A stretch of DNA of 64,000 nt from Gammaproteobacteria bacterium (GTDB lineage: Bacteria; Pseudomonadota; Gammaproteobacteria; Pseudomonadales; Pseudohongiellaceae). Of the stretch, positions 42,930-52,859 are shown piece by piece. Under the pieces are notes generated by a model. That model did not search any database and was not told where the DNA came from. It saw only the letters and a program-made list of their open reading frames with translations. The stretch covers positions 1-64,000 of the forward strand of contig JAQWQD010000024.1 in assembly GCA_029244985.1 (NCBI GenBank), given 5' to 3'. The translations under genes and the position numbers were made by a program. Within the stretch, counting starts at the first letter, position 1. Each line of letters begins with the position of its first letter.

Positions 42930-43264
42930 AATATCTTCCTAAAGAGTAAATCTAATTTAAATACAATAGAATATCGTGGCGCAGTATACGCAAGTCTTAG
43001 CTGCGCAACTGTGACAATGTGTAAGTACTAATTATTTTTTTGGAGTGATCAAACGGTTGGAAGAAGCTTAGTAATTACTAAACTAGCAGCACTTTTTAAG
43101 AGCGCGGTGTTTAAGATGTGCCGGCATAAACAAGATCCTTGATTTACTGACTGCGCCTCTTGCTAACTTGAATACATTGCAGGCTCTATCATTAACCGAA
43201 ATTTCTTTGCCATAGCTAAATCAATCTATTACTTGTAACTCAATTGATCTCTGTGTTTACAGGT
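42930..43264. other. Intergenic region upstream of the receptor
   Basis: These 335 bases lie between the receptor and aminotransferase genes, both minus strand. They include the AGGAAG site for the receptor's TTG start and must hold its promoter, but I found no clear -35/-10 pair, no RNA gene and no coding frame. Confidence 0.4.
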
Positions 43265-44581
43265 TCAAGCAAGCTCATTCAAGGACTCTCCTACTGCGTT
43301 AATCAAACTATCGATTTGCTCTTTACTGGTTATAAAAGGTGGTGCCAACTGCAAAGTGTCTGCACCCCAGCGCACATAGAACCCTTTTTCAAAACACTTT
43401 ATACCTACCTCAAACGGGCGGCGTAAAGGTTCTCCAGGGTAGTGTTCCAATGTAAGGCCGCCGGCAAACCCATAATTACGAATATCAGTGACAAAAGGCG
43501 CGGAACGTAAGCTATGAATCGCATCTTCAAATACCGAGGACATCTCTTTTACCTGCTGAACCAAGTTGTCATTTACCAGTAAATCTAGAGCTGCGAGGCC
43601 CGCTGCGCAGGCTACAGGGTGTGCGGAATAGGTATAACCGTGAGGGAATTCCACCATATATTCTGGGCCGCCTTTTTCCATGTAGGCTTCGTAGATATTC
43701 GACCCGACAACTACTGCTCCCAATGGAATTACACCATTGGTAATTTGTTTAGCCAAAGTCATTATGTCCGGCGTTACGCCAAATTCTTCGGCTCCAGTTA
43801 AAGAACCCATTCGTCCAAACCCAGTAATGACTTCATCAAATATCAGAAGAATATTATGCTTGTCACAGATTGCTCTAAGCTTGTTTAGATATCCTTTAGG
43901 CGGCGGCAATACACCCGAAGTACCAGATAGAGGTTCCACTATCACCGCAGCAATATTGGAAGCATCGTGGAGTAACACCAATTCCTCTAACTCGTCAGCC
44001 AAATGCGCACCTTGTTCCGGCATACCACGACTAAAAGCATTCTCTGGAAGCAATGTGTGAGGTATATGATCTGAATCGATAGTTTGCCCGAACAGTTTGC
44101 GGTTGAATCCAATTCCACCAACTCCGATACCGCCAAAATTGACCCCATGATAACCTTTGTGGCGACCAATAAACTTAGTCTTACTAGGCTGACCTTGGTT
44201 GCGCCAGTATCCTCGAGCTATTTTTAACGCAGTGTCTACGGTTTCTGAACCTGAATCAGTAAAAAATACATTATCAAGTCCAGAAGGAGTCAGTTCTACT
44301 ACTTTATTGGCGAGCTCAAAACTTAAAGGATGGCCGTATTGAAAACCAGGTGAATAATCTAAATTCAGGACTTGCTTTGAAACTGCTTCGTTTATTTCTT
44401 TACGGCTATGGCCGGCGCCACAGGTCCATAGTCCTGATAAACCGTCAAAAATCTGCTTGCCTTCAGAATCTGTGTAGTAAAGCCCGTCAGCTGCCACGAT
44501 TAGTCTAGGATTATTCTTAAACTGGCGATTAGCAGTAAAAGGCATCCAATGGGCATAAAGTTCTTGCTTATCGATCGTCAC
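43265..44581 (-). CDS. Class III PLP aminotransferase (omega-amino acid:pyruvate type)
   Basis: The 438-residue enzyme has fold-type I class III features: HWMPFTANRQFKNNPR at the start, GLSGLWTCGAGHSRKEI, FTDSGSETVDTALKIARGYWR, AVIVEPLSGTSGVLPPPKGYL, IFDEVITGFGRMG and TLAKQITNGVIPLGAV with the PLP lysine. It resembles beta-alanine/omega-amino acid:pyruvate transaminases. GAGGAG lies upstream of a GTG start. It follows the Na+/solute symporter gene by 43 bases; together they would import and deaminate an amine or amino acid. Confidence 0.85.
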   Translation of the reverse strand: MTIDKQELYAHWMPFTANRQFKNNPRLIVAADGLYYTDSEGKQIFDGLSGLWTCGAGHSRKEINEAVSKQVLNLDYSPGFQYGHPLSFELANKVVELTPSGLDNVFFTDSGSETVDTALKIARGYWRNQGQPSKTKFIGRHKGYHGVNFGGIGVGGIGFNRKLFGQTIDSDHIPHTLLPENAFSRGMPEQGAHLADELEELVLLHDASNIAAVIVEPLSGTSGVLPPPKGYLNKLRAICDKHNILLIFDEVITGFGRMGSLTGAEEFGVTPDIMTLAKQITNGVIPLGAVVVGSNIYEAYMEKGGPEYMVEFPHGYTYSAHPVACAAGLAALDLLVNDNLVQQVKEMSSVFEDAIHSLRSAPFVTDIRNYGFAGGLTLEHYPGEPLRRPFEVGIKCFEKGFYVRWGADTLQLAPPFITSKEQIDSLINAVGESLNELA

Positions 44582-44624
44582 CTAATCAATCTCCTCAATC
44601 TGTTTCAATACTGGGATTCTAGTT

Positions 44625-46190
44625 TTATATCTTTGCTGCCCGCTGAGACTCGCTTGGCTTTTCAATTTCGGTATCAATGCTCGTTAGGTCGCCTCGATAT
44701 GTGGCTTCTAATGCATCATCTGGCCATAAAATTGTCACCACGTAACCGACCAGTAGTGCCGACAAGAAAGAAGGTGGCATTGTTTCTAATGCTGTGAAGT
44801 AAGGCCCTATGGTTTCCATACTCTGTAAGACAAACTTACTAATAATCGTCATACAAAAACCAGTAACCATGGATGCAATCGCCGCTCGCTCAGTAAATTT
44901 TGGCCAAAATAAAGACAAAATTATCATCGGACAAAAAGTTGCAGCGATGCCTGCCCAGCCAAAAATTACAAACCAAAAAATAGTTCGATCTGGCGACAAC
45001 ACAGAAACTAATATAGCAACTGCTAACGCACTCATCGCAAGCCCGATAGTTATGAGACGACACATCCGGGCTGCATCATTGTCAGAAAGCGATGGATTGA
45101 CAATTTTTTCATAAAGATCATGAGTAATAGCTCCAGCGACCATAACCAGTAATGAAGAAACTGTCGACATAATTGCTGAAAGAACAGCCGCAACGTAGAG
45201 CCCAACTATCCATGGAGGAAAAGTGAATTCGACCAATTCTGACAAAACATTTTGTGCTCCATTACCTAGTATTGTATCTGGATCTGCACCTTGAGTAGTA
45301 AATATGTATCGTCCCAGAACACCAATACTGACAGCGGAAAAATCCACTAAGATCGTAAAAACTACGGCTACCCATTTGCCACGATTGATTTCTGCTTCAC
45401 TGCGAATCGCAATCAAACGTGCAAAGACTTGAGGCGAACCTAAAAACCCTAACCCAATTAAAGCCATACCAATAACAACAGAAAAATTCATTAAAGTAAG
45501 ACCACCAGATCCCCATATATCCACCAAGCCTGGCTCAATGGCATACAACCCCTGATAGATAGAATCAGCATTGGAGATGGAGAGAAAGGCAACAAGTGGC
45601 AGCAACATCAAACAGAGCAACATCACTGCGCCTTGAAACATGTCGGTCCAGGCTGCTGCGAGAAAACCGCCTGCGACGCAATAAATCGTTACGATTACAA
45701 AACCAACAATTGCGCCGGTTAGGTAATTCCACTGCAAGAATGTTTCGAATGCTGAACCAGTGGCATCGATTTGAGCGGAGATATAAATAAGTACAAAGAT
45801 CGACAGGACTATTGCTGCAAGTATTCTTAGAAAATGCGTTTTTGATTGAAAACGACTCGCCATGTAATCAATCACAGTCATAGAGTCGTATTTATCTGTG
45901 AGCCGCTTAAAGCGTTTCGCCATTAAGAACCAGCATCCGGCTACGCCGAGCAGCTCACCAATCACTACCCAATAAGCTGAAAAGCCAACCATGGCTCCCA
46001 TGCCAGTCAGACCCAATAACAACCATGCAGATTCGCCGGTCGCTTGAGCAGAGAAGGCAGCTACCCAAAAACTCAGTGATTTTCCGCCGATGACAAAGTC
46101 ATTCATGTTGCGTATTCGGCACGAAGCGAGATAGCCTAAAAACATCAAGACGCCGAAATATATGATAATCATTACGTATTTTTCAAACAT
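44625..46190 (-). CDS. Sodium:solute symporter (PutP-like SSS family)
   Basis: The protein has about 13 membrane segments and SSS signatures: NMNDFVIGGKSLSFWVAAFSAQATGESAWLLLGLTG in helix 1-2, VAGGFLAAAWTDMFQGAVMLLCLM, FLGSPQVFARLIAIRSEAEI and VSSLLVMVAGAITHDLYE. This matches sodium/proline symporters, so an amino acid or similar amine is the likely cargo. The start is the ATG at 46190 (the track adds a GTG codon). It is the first gene of a two-gene unit with the aminotransferase and is divergent from the Tat amidohydrolase. Confidence 0.85.
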   Translation of the reverse strand: MFEKYVMIIIYFGVLMFLGYLASCRIRNMNDFVIGGKSLSFWVAAFSAQATGESAWLLLGLTGMGAMVGFSAYWVVIGELLGVAGCWFLMAKRFKRLTDKYDSMTVIDYMASRFQSKTHFLRILAAIVLSIFVLIYISAQIDATGSAFETFLQWNYLTGAIVGFVIVTIYCVAGGFLAAAWTDMFQGAVMLLCLMLLPLVAFLSISNADSIYQGLYAIEPGLVDIWGSGGLTLMNFSVVIGMALIGLGFLGSPQVFARLIAIRSEAEINRGKWVAVVFTILVDFSAVSIGVLGRYIFTTQGADPDTILGNGAQNVLSELVEFTFPPWIVGLYVAAVLSAIMSTVSSLLVMVAGAITHDLYEKIVNPSLSDNDAARMCRLITIGLAMSALAVAILVSVLSPDRTIFWFVIFGWAGIAATFCPMIILSLFWPKFTERAAIASMVTGFCMTIISKFVLQSMETIGPYFTALETMPPSFLSALLVGYVVTILWPDDALEATYRGDLTSIDTEIEKPSESQRAAKI

Positions 46191-46415
46191 CACAGACTCT
46201 ACAGAACCTTGAGAAGGCGAGCTTAGCCGAAAAGGCCAGATAATACCTCTCAGCGCTACAAGTTACATCCTCAATACCCTGAAGAATCCTATTACAGTGA
46301 AACTTCCATCTATTTTGAGTTACCGGAGTCGTAGCGCTATAGTTGACCCTCGCGCTTCAAAGATTCGATTAAACCTTGTCAGCGCCGAATCGACGCAAAT
46401 AAGAAGGAGTCCACT

Positions 46416-48113
46416 GTGGCAAAATTCTCTAGACGAAAATTCATTGGTTCCAGCACCACCCTGGCTGCTGCCGGGTTGGGTCTGCCGACACAATCTGCAC
46501 TTGCTCAAGCGGAACCACCAAATAGTCAAGCTGCTCCCGATTATGTAGTTATCAATGCGCGAGTTTTTACGGTTGATGAAGAGCAACCCCTGGCCGAGGC
46601 TTTTGCAGTCAAAGGTGATCGATTCGTCGCAGTTGGTTCCTCCAGCGATATTCGCAACATGGCCTCCTCCAGTACTGAAATTATCGATGCGGAAGGCATG
46701 ACAGTCACCCCGGGTTTTATTGACGCTCATTCTCATCCTTCTGGGGCTGGTGTTAATGAGCTAGTACAAGTAAATGCTGACCGAAGGTCCGTCTCTGAAA
46801 TTACATCAGTATTACAGGAGAGAGCCAATATAACCCCTGAAGGTCAATGGGTTAGGGCCTTTAAATACGACGACACAAAACTGGCCGAGGGTCGTCCTAT
46901 CAATCGATTTGATATCGATGAGTTGATTCCCAACCATCCCGTGGCTGTCAGTCATCGTGGTGGTCACACGAGCGTATACAACAGCATGGCTCTAGCATTA
47001 GCAGGGGTTACTGCTGAAACTCCCGACCCCCCTGGTGGACGATTTTATCGGGATGCGAATGGCGTACTAACTGGTTTAGTTCAAGGACCTGCTCGTTCAG
47101 TATTCAATGACCTGATTCCATCTGATTCATCCCGAGAACAAAGACGAGATGGCGTAATATTAATCTCTGAATTGATGACTCAGGCCGGTTTAACATCAGT
47201 CCACCAAACCGGCGGTGGCCGCAATGACATGATTGCATTCCAGGACGCAAGAGATGCTGGCGGTATGCGCTTTCGTATGTATTTATTCCCTCGTGGCCAA
47301 CTATTCAATGACTTAGTTAATGCTGGGGTGCGCACGGGTATGGGTGACGAAGTATTTCGTATTGGTGCGGTTAAGTTTACGGCAGATGGATCTGCTTCTG
47401 AGCGCACTATGCGAATGAGCACTCCCTATGAAGGCAGACCAGATGATTTTGGGTTGCTATACATGACTGAAGAAGAAATTCATGAGTCCGTAGAAAACGC
47501 CCATCGCAACGATTTCCAGGTAGCAATTCATGCAAATGGTGATGTTACGATTGATACGGTCTTAAAAGCTTATGAACGAGTGCAACGGCTTTGGCCGAGG
47601 GAAAACACCAGACACCGAATAGAGCACTGCTCCCTTGTCAACCCAGGATTACTGCAACGCATTAAGAATTTAGGCGTAGTACCCGCTCCATTTTACACTT
47701 ACGTGCATTATCACGGTAACAAGTGGACAGAGTATGGCGAAGAACGGATGCGATGGATGTTCGCACATAAATCATTCCTGGATTATGGCATTCCGGTAGC
47801 ACCAGCATCTGACTACACACCAGGGCCTTACGAACCAATGATGGCAATACAGAGTATGGTGACGCGCAAGGATTTCGATGGTCGGGTTTGGGGTCCGAAC
47901 CAACGAATAACTGTGGACCAGGCGATGCGCATTTGCACAATGAACGGTGCTTACGCCTCATTCGAAGAAAACTTAAAGGGCAGTATTACTGCAGGCAAGC
48001 TGGCGGACTTTGTGATTTTGGCTGACGATCCACATGATATTGATGCAGATGAAATCAAGAATATAGAAATCGTCCGCACCGTTGTGGGCGGCATTACTAT
48101 GTTTGGAGCATAG
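46416..48113 (+). CDS. Tat-exported amidohydrolase (YtcJ-like)
   Basis: The N-terminus has a twin-arginine signal (FSRRKFIGSSTTLAAAGLGLP), so the folded metalloenzyme goes to the periplasm. The body is an amidohydrolase family 3 barrel: VINARVFTVDEEQP, GFIDAHSHPSG (metal HxH), VAIHANGDVTIDTVL, RHRIEHCSLV, APASDYTPGPYEP and LKGSITAGKLADFVILADDP. Members hydrolyse amides or cyclic imides. The GTG start is preceded by AAGGAGT. The divergent symporter/aminotransferase pair might use its product. The remnant at 3.7 kb is from the same family. Confidence 0.85.
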   Translation: MAKFSRRKFIGSSTTLAAAGLGLPTQSALAQAEPPNSQAAPDYVVINARVFTVDEEQPLAEAFAVKGDRFVAVGSSSDIRNMASSSTEIIDAEGMTVTPGFIDAHSHPSGAGVNELVQVNADRRSVSEITSVLQERANITPEGQWVRAFKYDDTKLAEGRPINRFDIDELIPNHPVAVSHRGGHTSVYNSMALALAGVTAETPDPPGGRFYRDANGVLTGLVQGPARSVFNDLIPSDSSREQRRDGVILISELMTQAGLTSVHQTGGGRNDMIAFQDARDAGGMRFRMYLFPRGQLFNDLVNAGVRTGMGDEVFRIGAVKFTADGSASERTMRMSTPYEGRPDDFGLLYMTEEEIHESVENAHRNDFQVAIHANGDVTIDTVLKAYERVQRLWPRENTRHRIEHCSLVNPGLLQRIKNLGVVPAPFYTYVHYHGNKWTEYGEERMRWMFAHKSFLDYGIPVAPASDYTPGPYEPMMAIQSMVTRKDFDGRVWGPNQRITVDQAMRICTMNGAYASFEENLKGSITAGKLADFVILADDPHDIDADEIKNIEIVRTVVGGITMFGA

Positions 48114-48178
48114 AAACGAGCGCCAAACAAGAATGAATCTTTAACCCATAATTCTCTTCTATGAGCTTGGCTGCAAAC

Positions 48179-50047
48179 TCAGCGAGGAAGAGCATTTATT
48201 TCTCGTGCCAGCTGCTTCGCTTCAAATGAAGCAGCATCGGCTTCTCGGACGATACTATTGTCGAGCACACATTCGCTCACTGATTCTAGCAGTCGACGGG
48301 ATGCTTCACTGAATTGTGTAATCTCGCCTCCTTCTTGAGAAGAAAAAATTGCTAGGTCACAGCGATCTGCTCCCAACCCGTTCATTACTATTTCATCTGA
48401 TGAAATTTCGAGTATCACGGCGTTAACCGCAGGTTCACACAGCGCAGCCTGCACGCCATTGTAATTAGCAAAATTTCCAGGAGATACTAATTCGCTGTCG
48501 AGCAACAATCCGCCACTAGTTGCCAGCCCTACTTTCGAAAATTTCGCTTGTAATTGTTCCGATATTTTAAGTCCTCGCTTACTCTCTGTAGCAGAATCCA
48601 ACAACACAATAAGCACAACTTTACCTTTATTATCTCCGGGAAACCGTTCGTTAAGAATTAGTTCTTGTTCATTGAAAATTAGTTCTGGAGCAACATTTAC
48701 TCCACAGAATGCGCCACCTGCTTCCCAAAAAGGTTTACTAATATCGTTGATAATAAAATCAAGCCCAGCAACATCCATATCAATAATTGCCGTTACACGC
48801 TCGGCTAGTTGAATATTGGCTGGATGAATTTGGTCGGTCATATCTTCCGTTGTTCCTCCCGCTGAAAGCTTAGCTTTTGAACCAAGCTTTACCTCCTGAC
48901 CTTCACCTGGAACTGAACTCATCTCCATATTTTGTTTTATGAGGACGGCTTCAGCCTTACTGTCATTGGGTATTAGTTGCCAGTCATTAGCCAATCTCGT
49001 TTTGTTAGCTGCTTCAATAAGCGCATTAATGGATAAAATGCCGTCGCCTATGACATGAGAAGGTTTTTGTTTCCTCGCAGAACGAAACTTACCGTTAATT
49101 ACTATGAGCTGATGCTGATCACCAGAGATGAGCTGTTCGACTATTACCGGGCCACGTTTAGCGGCTTCATTGAATGCTTCACTTAACTCATGTTCGTCGC
49201 AAACACCGACAAAAGCATCGGTGCCTACCCCTTTTGCTGACGGTTTTACTACCACTGGGAACCCTAATTGCTGAGCTGCTTGTAATGCCATTTCAGTTGA
49301 ATTAACCACATACTGACGCGGTACTGGAATTCCTTGGCCTCGAAGTATAGTAGCCGCGGTATTCTTATCAGCGGCAATGCGAGCTGCGATATGGCTGGTG
49401 GCACTAGTAAGATTTTGATGAATCAGATGCAAGTTTGCGCCTTGGCCAAACCCCAAAATAGCGCCATCGGATGTCAGCGGTTGCCAAGGTATACTTTGTT
49501 GCTCCGCATAACGAATAAACGGAATTTGAGTCGCACGTTTTTCCAAGAAAACTCGTAGAAACTCATTAAGCAGTGTTTGCAGGCGCTGTTTCTCTACCAA
49601 ATCGGGGTTAATACAATGCAAGCAGATTTCTGCAGCGATCTGACCAGCGGCAATAGCCATATGATCAAATCGACATTCGAAAACTATATGTTCTCCCTGA
49701 TTTTCTTCCGGCTTCTCTGTCATATTGTCTAACACTTTTGCAAACCCTACCGGTAATCCGCACCAACGTTGCAAAGTCAGAGCGAGAAAATTAAGCACTC
49801 CTGCAATGGAGTTTGTTCTTAGAGAATCAGGTAAGGGTGGCAACATTGAAAGATTCAACCCTGCCGAGTAGGGCCTGTATCCATTGAGCAATTGTAGAGC
49901 AGCCTCTCTGAAACTGACATCAACAGGCCGCCTACTAATACTTACATCTAATTCTGCAACCAGTATCGAGTTGCGAAAATAGAGGTTCGCGCCCTTAAGA
50001 GTTTTTTTTGGAATATAAACAGAGACTGCTTGTTGGGAAGAATTCAA
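48179..50047 (-). CDS. Cyanophycin synthetase-like ATP-grasp ligase with degenerate Mur domain
   Basis: The product (622 residues against about 870-900 for CphA1) keeps the N-terminal part and ATP-grasp region (FPVVVKPSAKGVGTDAFVGV, AGLDFIINDI), but the C-terminal Mur-ligase domain is short. Where CphA has the GTNGKTTT P-loop this one reads LDSATESKRGLK, so ATP binding there is lost; later GLGADRCDLAIF is still recognisable. Cyanobacterial CphA2 is also reduced in this way. It may join amino acids or dipeptides without making cyanophycin. The start is TTG with AAGGA upstream. There is no cyanophycinase or arginine gene nearby. Confidence 0.75.
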   Translation of the reverse strand: MNSSQQAVSVYIPKKTLKGANLYFRNSILVAELDVSISRRPVDVSFREAALQLLNGYRPYSAGLNLSMLPPLPDSLRTNSIAGVLNFLALTLQRWCGLPVGFAKVLDNMTEKPEENQGEHIVFECRFDHMAIAAGQIAAEICLHCINPDLVEKQRLQTLLNEFLRVFLEKRATQIPFIRYAEQQSIPWQPLTSDGAILGFGQGANLHLIHQNLTSATSHIAARIAADKNTAATILRGQGIPVPRQYVVNSTEMALQAAQQLGFPVVVKPSAKGVGTDAFVGVCDEHELSEAFNEAAKRGPVIVEQLISGDQHQLIVINGKFRSARKQKPSHVIGDGILSINALIEAANKTRLANDWQLIPNDSKAEAVLIKQNMEMSSVPGEGQEVKLGSKAKLSAGGTTEDMTDQIHPANIQLAERVTAIIDMDVAGLDFIINDISKPFWEAGGAFCGVNVAPELIFNEQELILNERFPGDNKGKVVLIVLLDSATESKRGLKISEQLQAKFSKVGLATSGGLLLDSELVSPGNFANYNGVQAALCEPAVNAVILEISSDEIVMNGLGADRCDLAIFSSQEGGEITQFSEASRRLLESVSECVLDNSIVREADAASFEAKQLAREINALPR

Positions 50048-50310
50048 TCTTAAAATCCTTTTTCAGTGCCGATTAGTAACTAATGAAGTTTAACGACACT
50101 TAGGGAAAGACACCAGACTTCCACTTTATTTTATTATCGTGACACTTGCATATTTTTAATTCTTTTCACTAATTCCAAGGCCTAAAATTGACTAAAAGAG
50201 AATCAAGACATAGAGTTTCTGATGAGCAATAACATCTTTTTTCGAAGCAGTGTAGAATCGTATCTCGATTCCATTTGCAGCCCTTTATCAGAATCTATAA
50301 CTTTATCTCA

Positions 50311-50922
50311 ATGGAATATCTAGCAATAATAGTTTTCGCTGTAAGCACTTGTGTGACACCTGGCCCTAATAATGCATTGATCATGGCGTCCGGATTAAAT
50401 TATGGCGTGCGTCGCAGTCTGCAACACTTTTTGGGAATTTGTATCGGATTCCCCTTAATGATAGTTGCAGTTGGGCTGGGCATAGCAGGCCTGTTCGAAC
50501 AGTTCCCGGTTCTACACATCATATTGAAAGTAGTTGGAACAGCCTACCTCTGCTACTTAGCCTGGAAAATTGCCACAGCGCCCATATCCGAATTTAACGA
50601 AACTCATGGCAAACCATTTTCCTTCCTACAAGCAGCTGCATTTCAATGGGTAAATCCTAAAGCCTGGGTATTGGCAATTGGAGCTACGGTTACCTTCACG
50701 GTGATATCGGACTCTTATGTTTATCAGGTATTAACCATCGCTCTGATTTTTATGTTTTTCGGCTCGCCTTGCACCATGTTGTGGCTCTGTTTTGGGGCCT
50801 CCTTAAAAACTATTTTGCAGAAACCCTCCTCTGTGAGACTCTTTAATTACAGCATGGCGGTATTGCTAATTGGCTCGTTACTGCCTGTGTTCATTGAGCT
50901 TTATCAGCAATTCACTGCCTGA
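50311..50922 (+). CDS. LysE-family amino acid exporter
   Basis: The protein has six membrane segments and the LysE/RhtB pattern: AVSTCVTPGPNNALIMASGLNYGVRRSLQHFLGICIGFPLMI, LKVVGTAYLCYLAWKIATAP and FQWVNPKAWVLAIGATVTF. It would export an amino acid or derivative. The track opens at a TTG; the family N-terminus is MEYLAI at 50311. It is divergent from the cyanophycin-synthetase-like gene. A link (export of a product or of excess amino acid) is possible but unproven. Confidence 0.85.
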   Translation: MEYLAIIVFAVSTCVTPGPNNALIMASGLNYGVRRSLQHFLGICIGFPLMIVAVGLGIAGLFEQFPVLHIILKVVGTAYLCYLAWKIATAPISEFNETHGKPFSFLQAAAFQWVNPKAWVLAIGATVTFTVISDSYVYQVLTIALIFMFFGSPCTMLWLCFGASLKTILQKPSSVRLFNYSMAVLLIGSLLPVFIELYQQFTA

Positions 50923-50981
50923 TACATTAGAAACTACTAGTGAAATTTGACTACTACTTCGCCAATACTCAAAGGTAGCCC

Positions 50982-52523
50982 ATGAAGAAGGCACTACTCG
51001 CATCGTTAATAACTCTTTCAGGCTTAACTGCCTGCACACTCGCTGAGCATCCGCTACAATTAGCTCCGCTGCCTGATAAAACACCGAAGAATGTAATCTT
51101 TATCCTAAGTGATGATCACCGCTTTGATTTCATGGGTTTTACGGGAAAGGTTCCTTGGCTACAAACGCCAAACCTAGATCGTCTTGCTAGTGAGGGAGCA
51201 TATTTTCCTAACACTTATGTTACCACCTCTCTATGCTCCCCTTCCCGCGCCTCGATACTCACTGGACTTTTTTCTCACTCCCACACAGTAGTGGACAATG
51301 CAGCACCCGATCCCGGCAATCTCACTTTCTTTCCCGAGTACTTGCAAGAAGCTGGTTACCAGACTAGCTATTTTGGAAAATGGCATATGGGCAATCACTC
51401 TGACGAACCTCAACCAGGTTTCAGTCATTGGGAGAGCTTCAGGGGGCAAGGAGTTTATTACGGACCTACTCTAAATATTAATGGCGAGCGCATAACCTAC
51501 GATGAAAGTGTGTATATCTCTGACCTGCTAACGGAACACGCTGTAGAATGGCTTGAAGAGCGGGAAGAAGATCAACCATTTTTTATGTATCTATCCCATA
51601 AAGCAGTTCACAGTCAATTTGCTCCTGCCCAGCGCCACCTTGACAACTATAGCAATAAAGAAATTATTTACCCACCTTCTTTCGAAACACCACTCTATGG
51701 TGGACCCAGAATGCCCTCCTCTTCATCAACAGGCGAACCTCTGCGTGGCAAAAAATACTATGGAAATAACCGCATTCCTGATTGGGTCAAAGAACAACGA
51801 GAATCCTGGCATGGGGTCGATTATATGTATCACGGAGCCATTAATTTCGAAGATTTTTTCCATCGTTACACTGAAACACTGATGGGAATTGATGAGAGCG
51901 TAGGGCGAGTGCTGGACTTTCTCGATGCTAATGATTTGAGTGACGATACTTTAGTGATCTACATGGGAGATAACGGATTTTCTTTTGGTGAACATGGTCT
52001 CATCGACAAACGCCATTTTTATGAAGAGTCAGCGAAAGTGCCTTTATTAGTTCGCTGGCCTTCGAAATTTGAAGGCGGTACACCTATCGAATCCCTGGTA
52101 CAAAATATTGATATTGCTCCGACTATCCTTGAAGCAGCGGGCTTGAAAGCTCCTGATCACATGCAAGGTATGTCATTTGTTCCACTTTTTTCAAGACAAG
52201 ACACAACCTGGAGAGACAGAATATTCTACGAGTACTATTGGGAGATGGATTTTCCACAGACGCCCACTATGTTCGGTGTGCGAACCGATCGCTACAAGTA
52301 CATCCGTTATCATGGAATTTGGGACACTAATGAATTCTATGATTTACAGAATGATCCGAATGAAATGCAAAACTTAATCGATGCGCCTGAACACCAAGAG
52401 CGGATCGAATCTTTTGCCAAGGATATTTATTCTTGGCTTGAAGATACTGGAGGTATGAACATCCCACTCAAGAATATTGTCCGTCCGAAATTTGGCGACC
52501 ATCGTAATCAAGGCGTTTTGTAA
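50982..52523 (+). CDS. Sulfatase lipoprotein (type I, Cys-type)
   Basis: A lipobox (LSGLTAC) at the N-terminus anchors the enzyme. The alkaline-phosphatase fold has NVIFILSDDHRFD (Asp44/45, metal), the formylglycine signature LCSPSRASILTG (Cys85), FGKWHMGNH and DNGFSFGEHGLIDKRHFYEESAKVPLLV. The Cys must be oxidised to formylglycine by a maturase, which is not in this window. It hydrolyses sulfate esters, most likely of marine polysaccharides or small sulfated compounds. YciI follows after 26 bases on the same strand. Confidence 0.88.
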   Translation: MKKALLASLITLSGLTACTLAEHPLQLAPLPDKTPKNVIFILSDDHRFDFMGFTGKVPWLQTPNLDRLASEGAYFPNTYVTTSLCSPSRASILTGLFSHSHTVVDNAAPDPGNLTFFPEYLQEAGYQTSYFGKWHMGNHSDEPQPGFSHWESFRGQGVYYGPTLNINGERITYDESVYISDLLTEHAVEWLEEREEDQPFFMYLSHKAVHSQFAPAQRHLDNYSNKEIIYPPSFETPLYGGPRMPSSSSTGEPLRGKKYYGNNRIPDWVKEQRESWHGVDYMYHGAINFEDFFHRYTETLMGIDESVGRVLDFLDANDLSDDTLVIYMGDNGFSFGEHGLIDKRHFYEESAKVPLLVRWPSKFEGGTPIESLVQNIDIAPTILEAAGLKAPDHMQGMSFVPLFSRQDTTWRDRIFYEYYWEMDFPQTPTMFGVRTDRYKYIRYHGIWDTNEFYDLQNDPNEMQNLIDAPEHQERIESFAKDIYSWLEDTGGMNIPLKNIVRPKFGDHRNQGVL

Positions 52524-52549
52524 ACTAGATTTAACAGAGAGGATTTTTT

Positions 52550-52843
52550 ATGCAATTTTTAGTGATTGCCTATGATGGCAAAGATACTGCAGCAGCATCC
52601 CGTCGCGCAGCGGCGAGACCAGCGCATTTAGAAGGAGCTAACCACCTAAATAAAGCGGGCAATATTATTATTGGCGGCGCAATATTAAACGAAAATAACG
52701 AGATGATTGGCTCTACGCTTTGCGTTGACTTCAACACCAGGGAAGATTTAGACGAATGGCTATCCGAAGACCCCTATGTGACTGAAGGCGTGTGGCAAGA
52801 TATTACAGTTCAGCCTATTCGTCTTGCTATTACGCCTTCCTAA
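52550..52843 (+). CDS. YciI-like protein
   Basis: The 97-residue product begins MQFLVIAYDGKD and carries the YciI/EthD-type ferredoxin fold: RPAHLEGANHLNKAGNIIIGGAIL, then GSTLCVDFNTREDLDEWLSEDPYVTEGVWQDITVQPIRLA. His and Asp of this fold can act in dehalogenation or decarboxylation-type chemistry, but most members are uncharacterised. AGAGAGGA lies six bases before the ATG. It is probably co-transcribed with the sulfatase. Confidence 0.85.
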   Translation: MQFLVIAYDGKDTAAASRRAAARPAHLEGANHLNKAGNIIIGGAILNENNEMIGSTLCVDFNTREDLDEWLSEDPYVTEGVWQDITVQPIRLAITPS

Positions 52844-52859
52844 ACCAGAAAAACTGTAT

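Noticed and set aside
46297-46548. 83-residue ORF overlapping the amidohydrolase start
   Set aside because: It is in another frame across the Tat signal of the real gene; the GTG start with AAGGAGT at 46416 explains the region.
48179-50047. True cyanophycin synthesis locus
   Set aside because: The Mur P-loop is lost, the C-terminus is short, and no cyanophycinase lies nearby.
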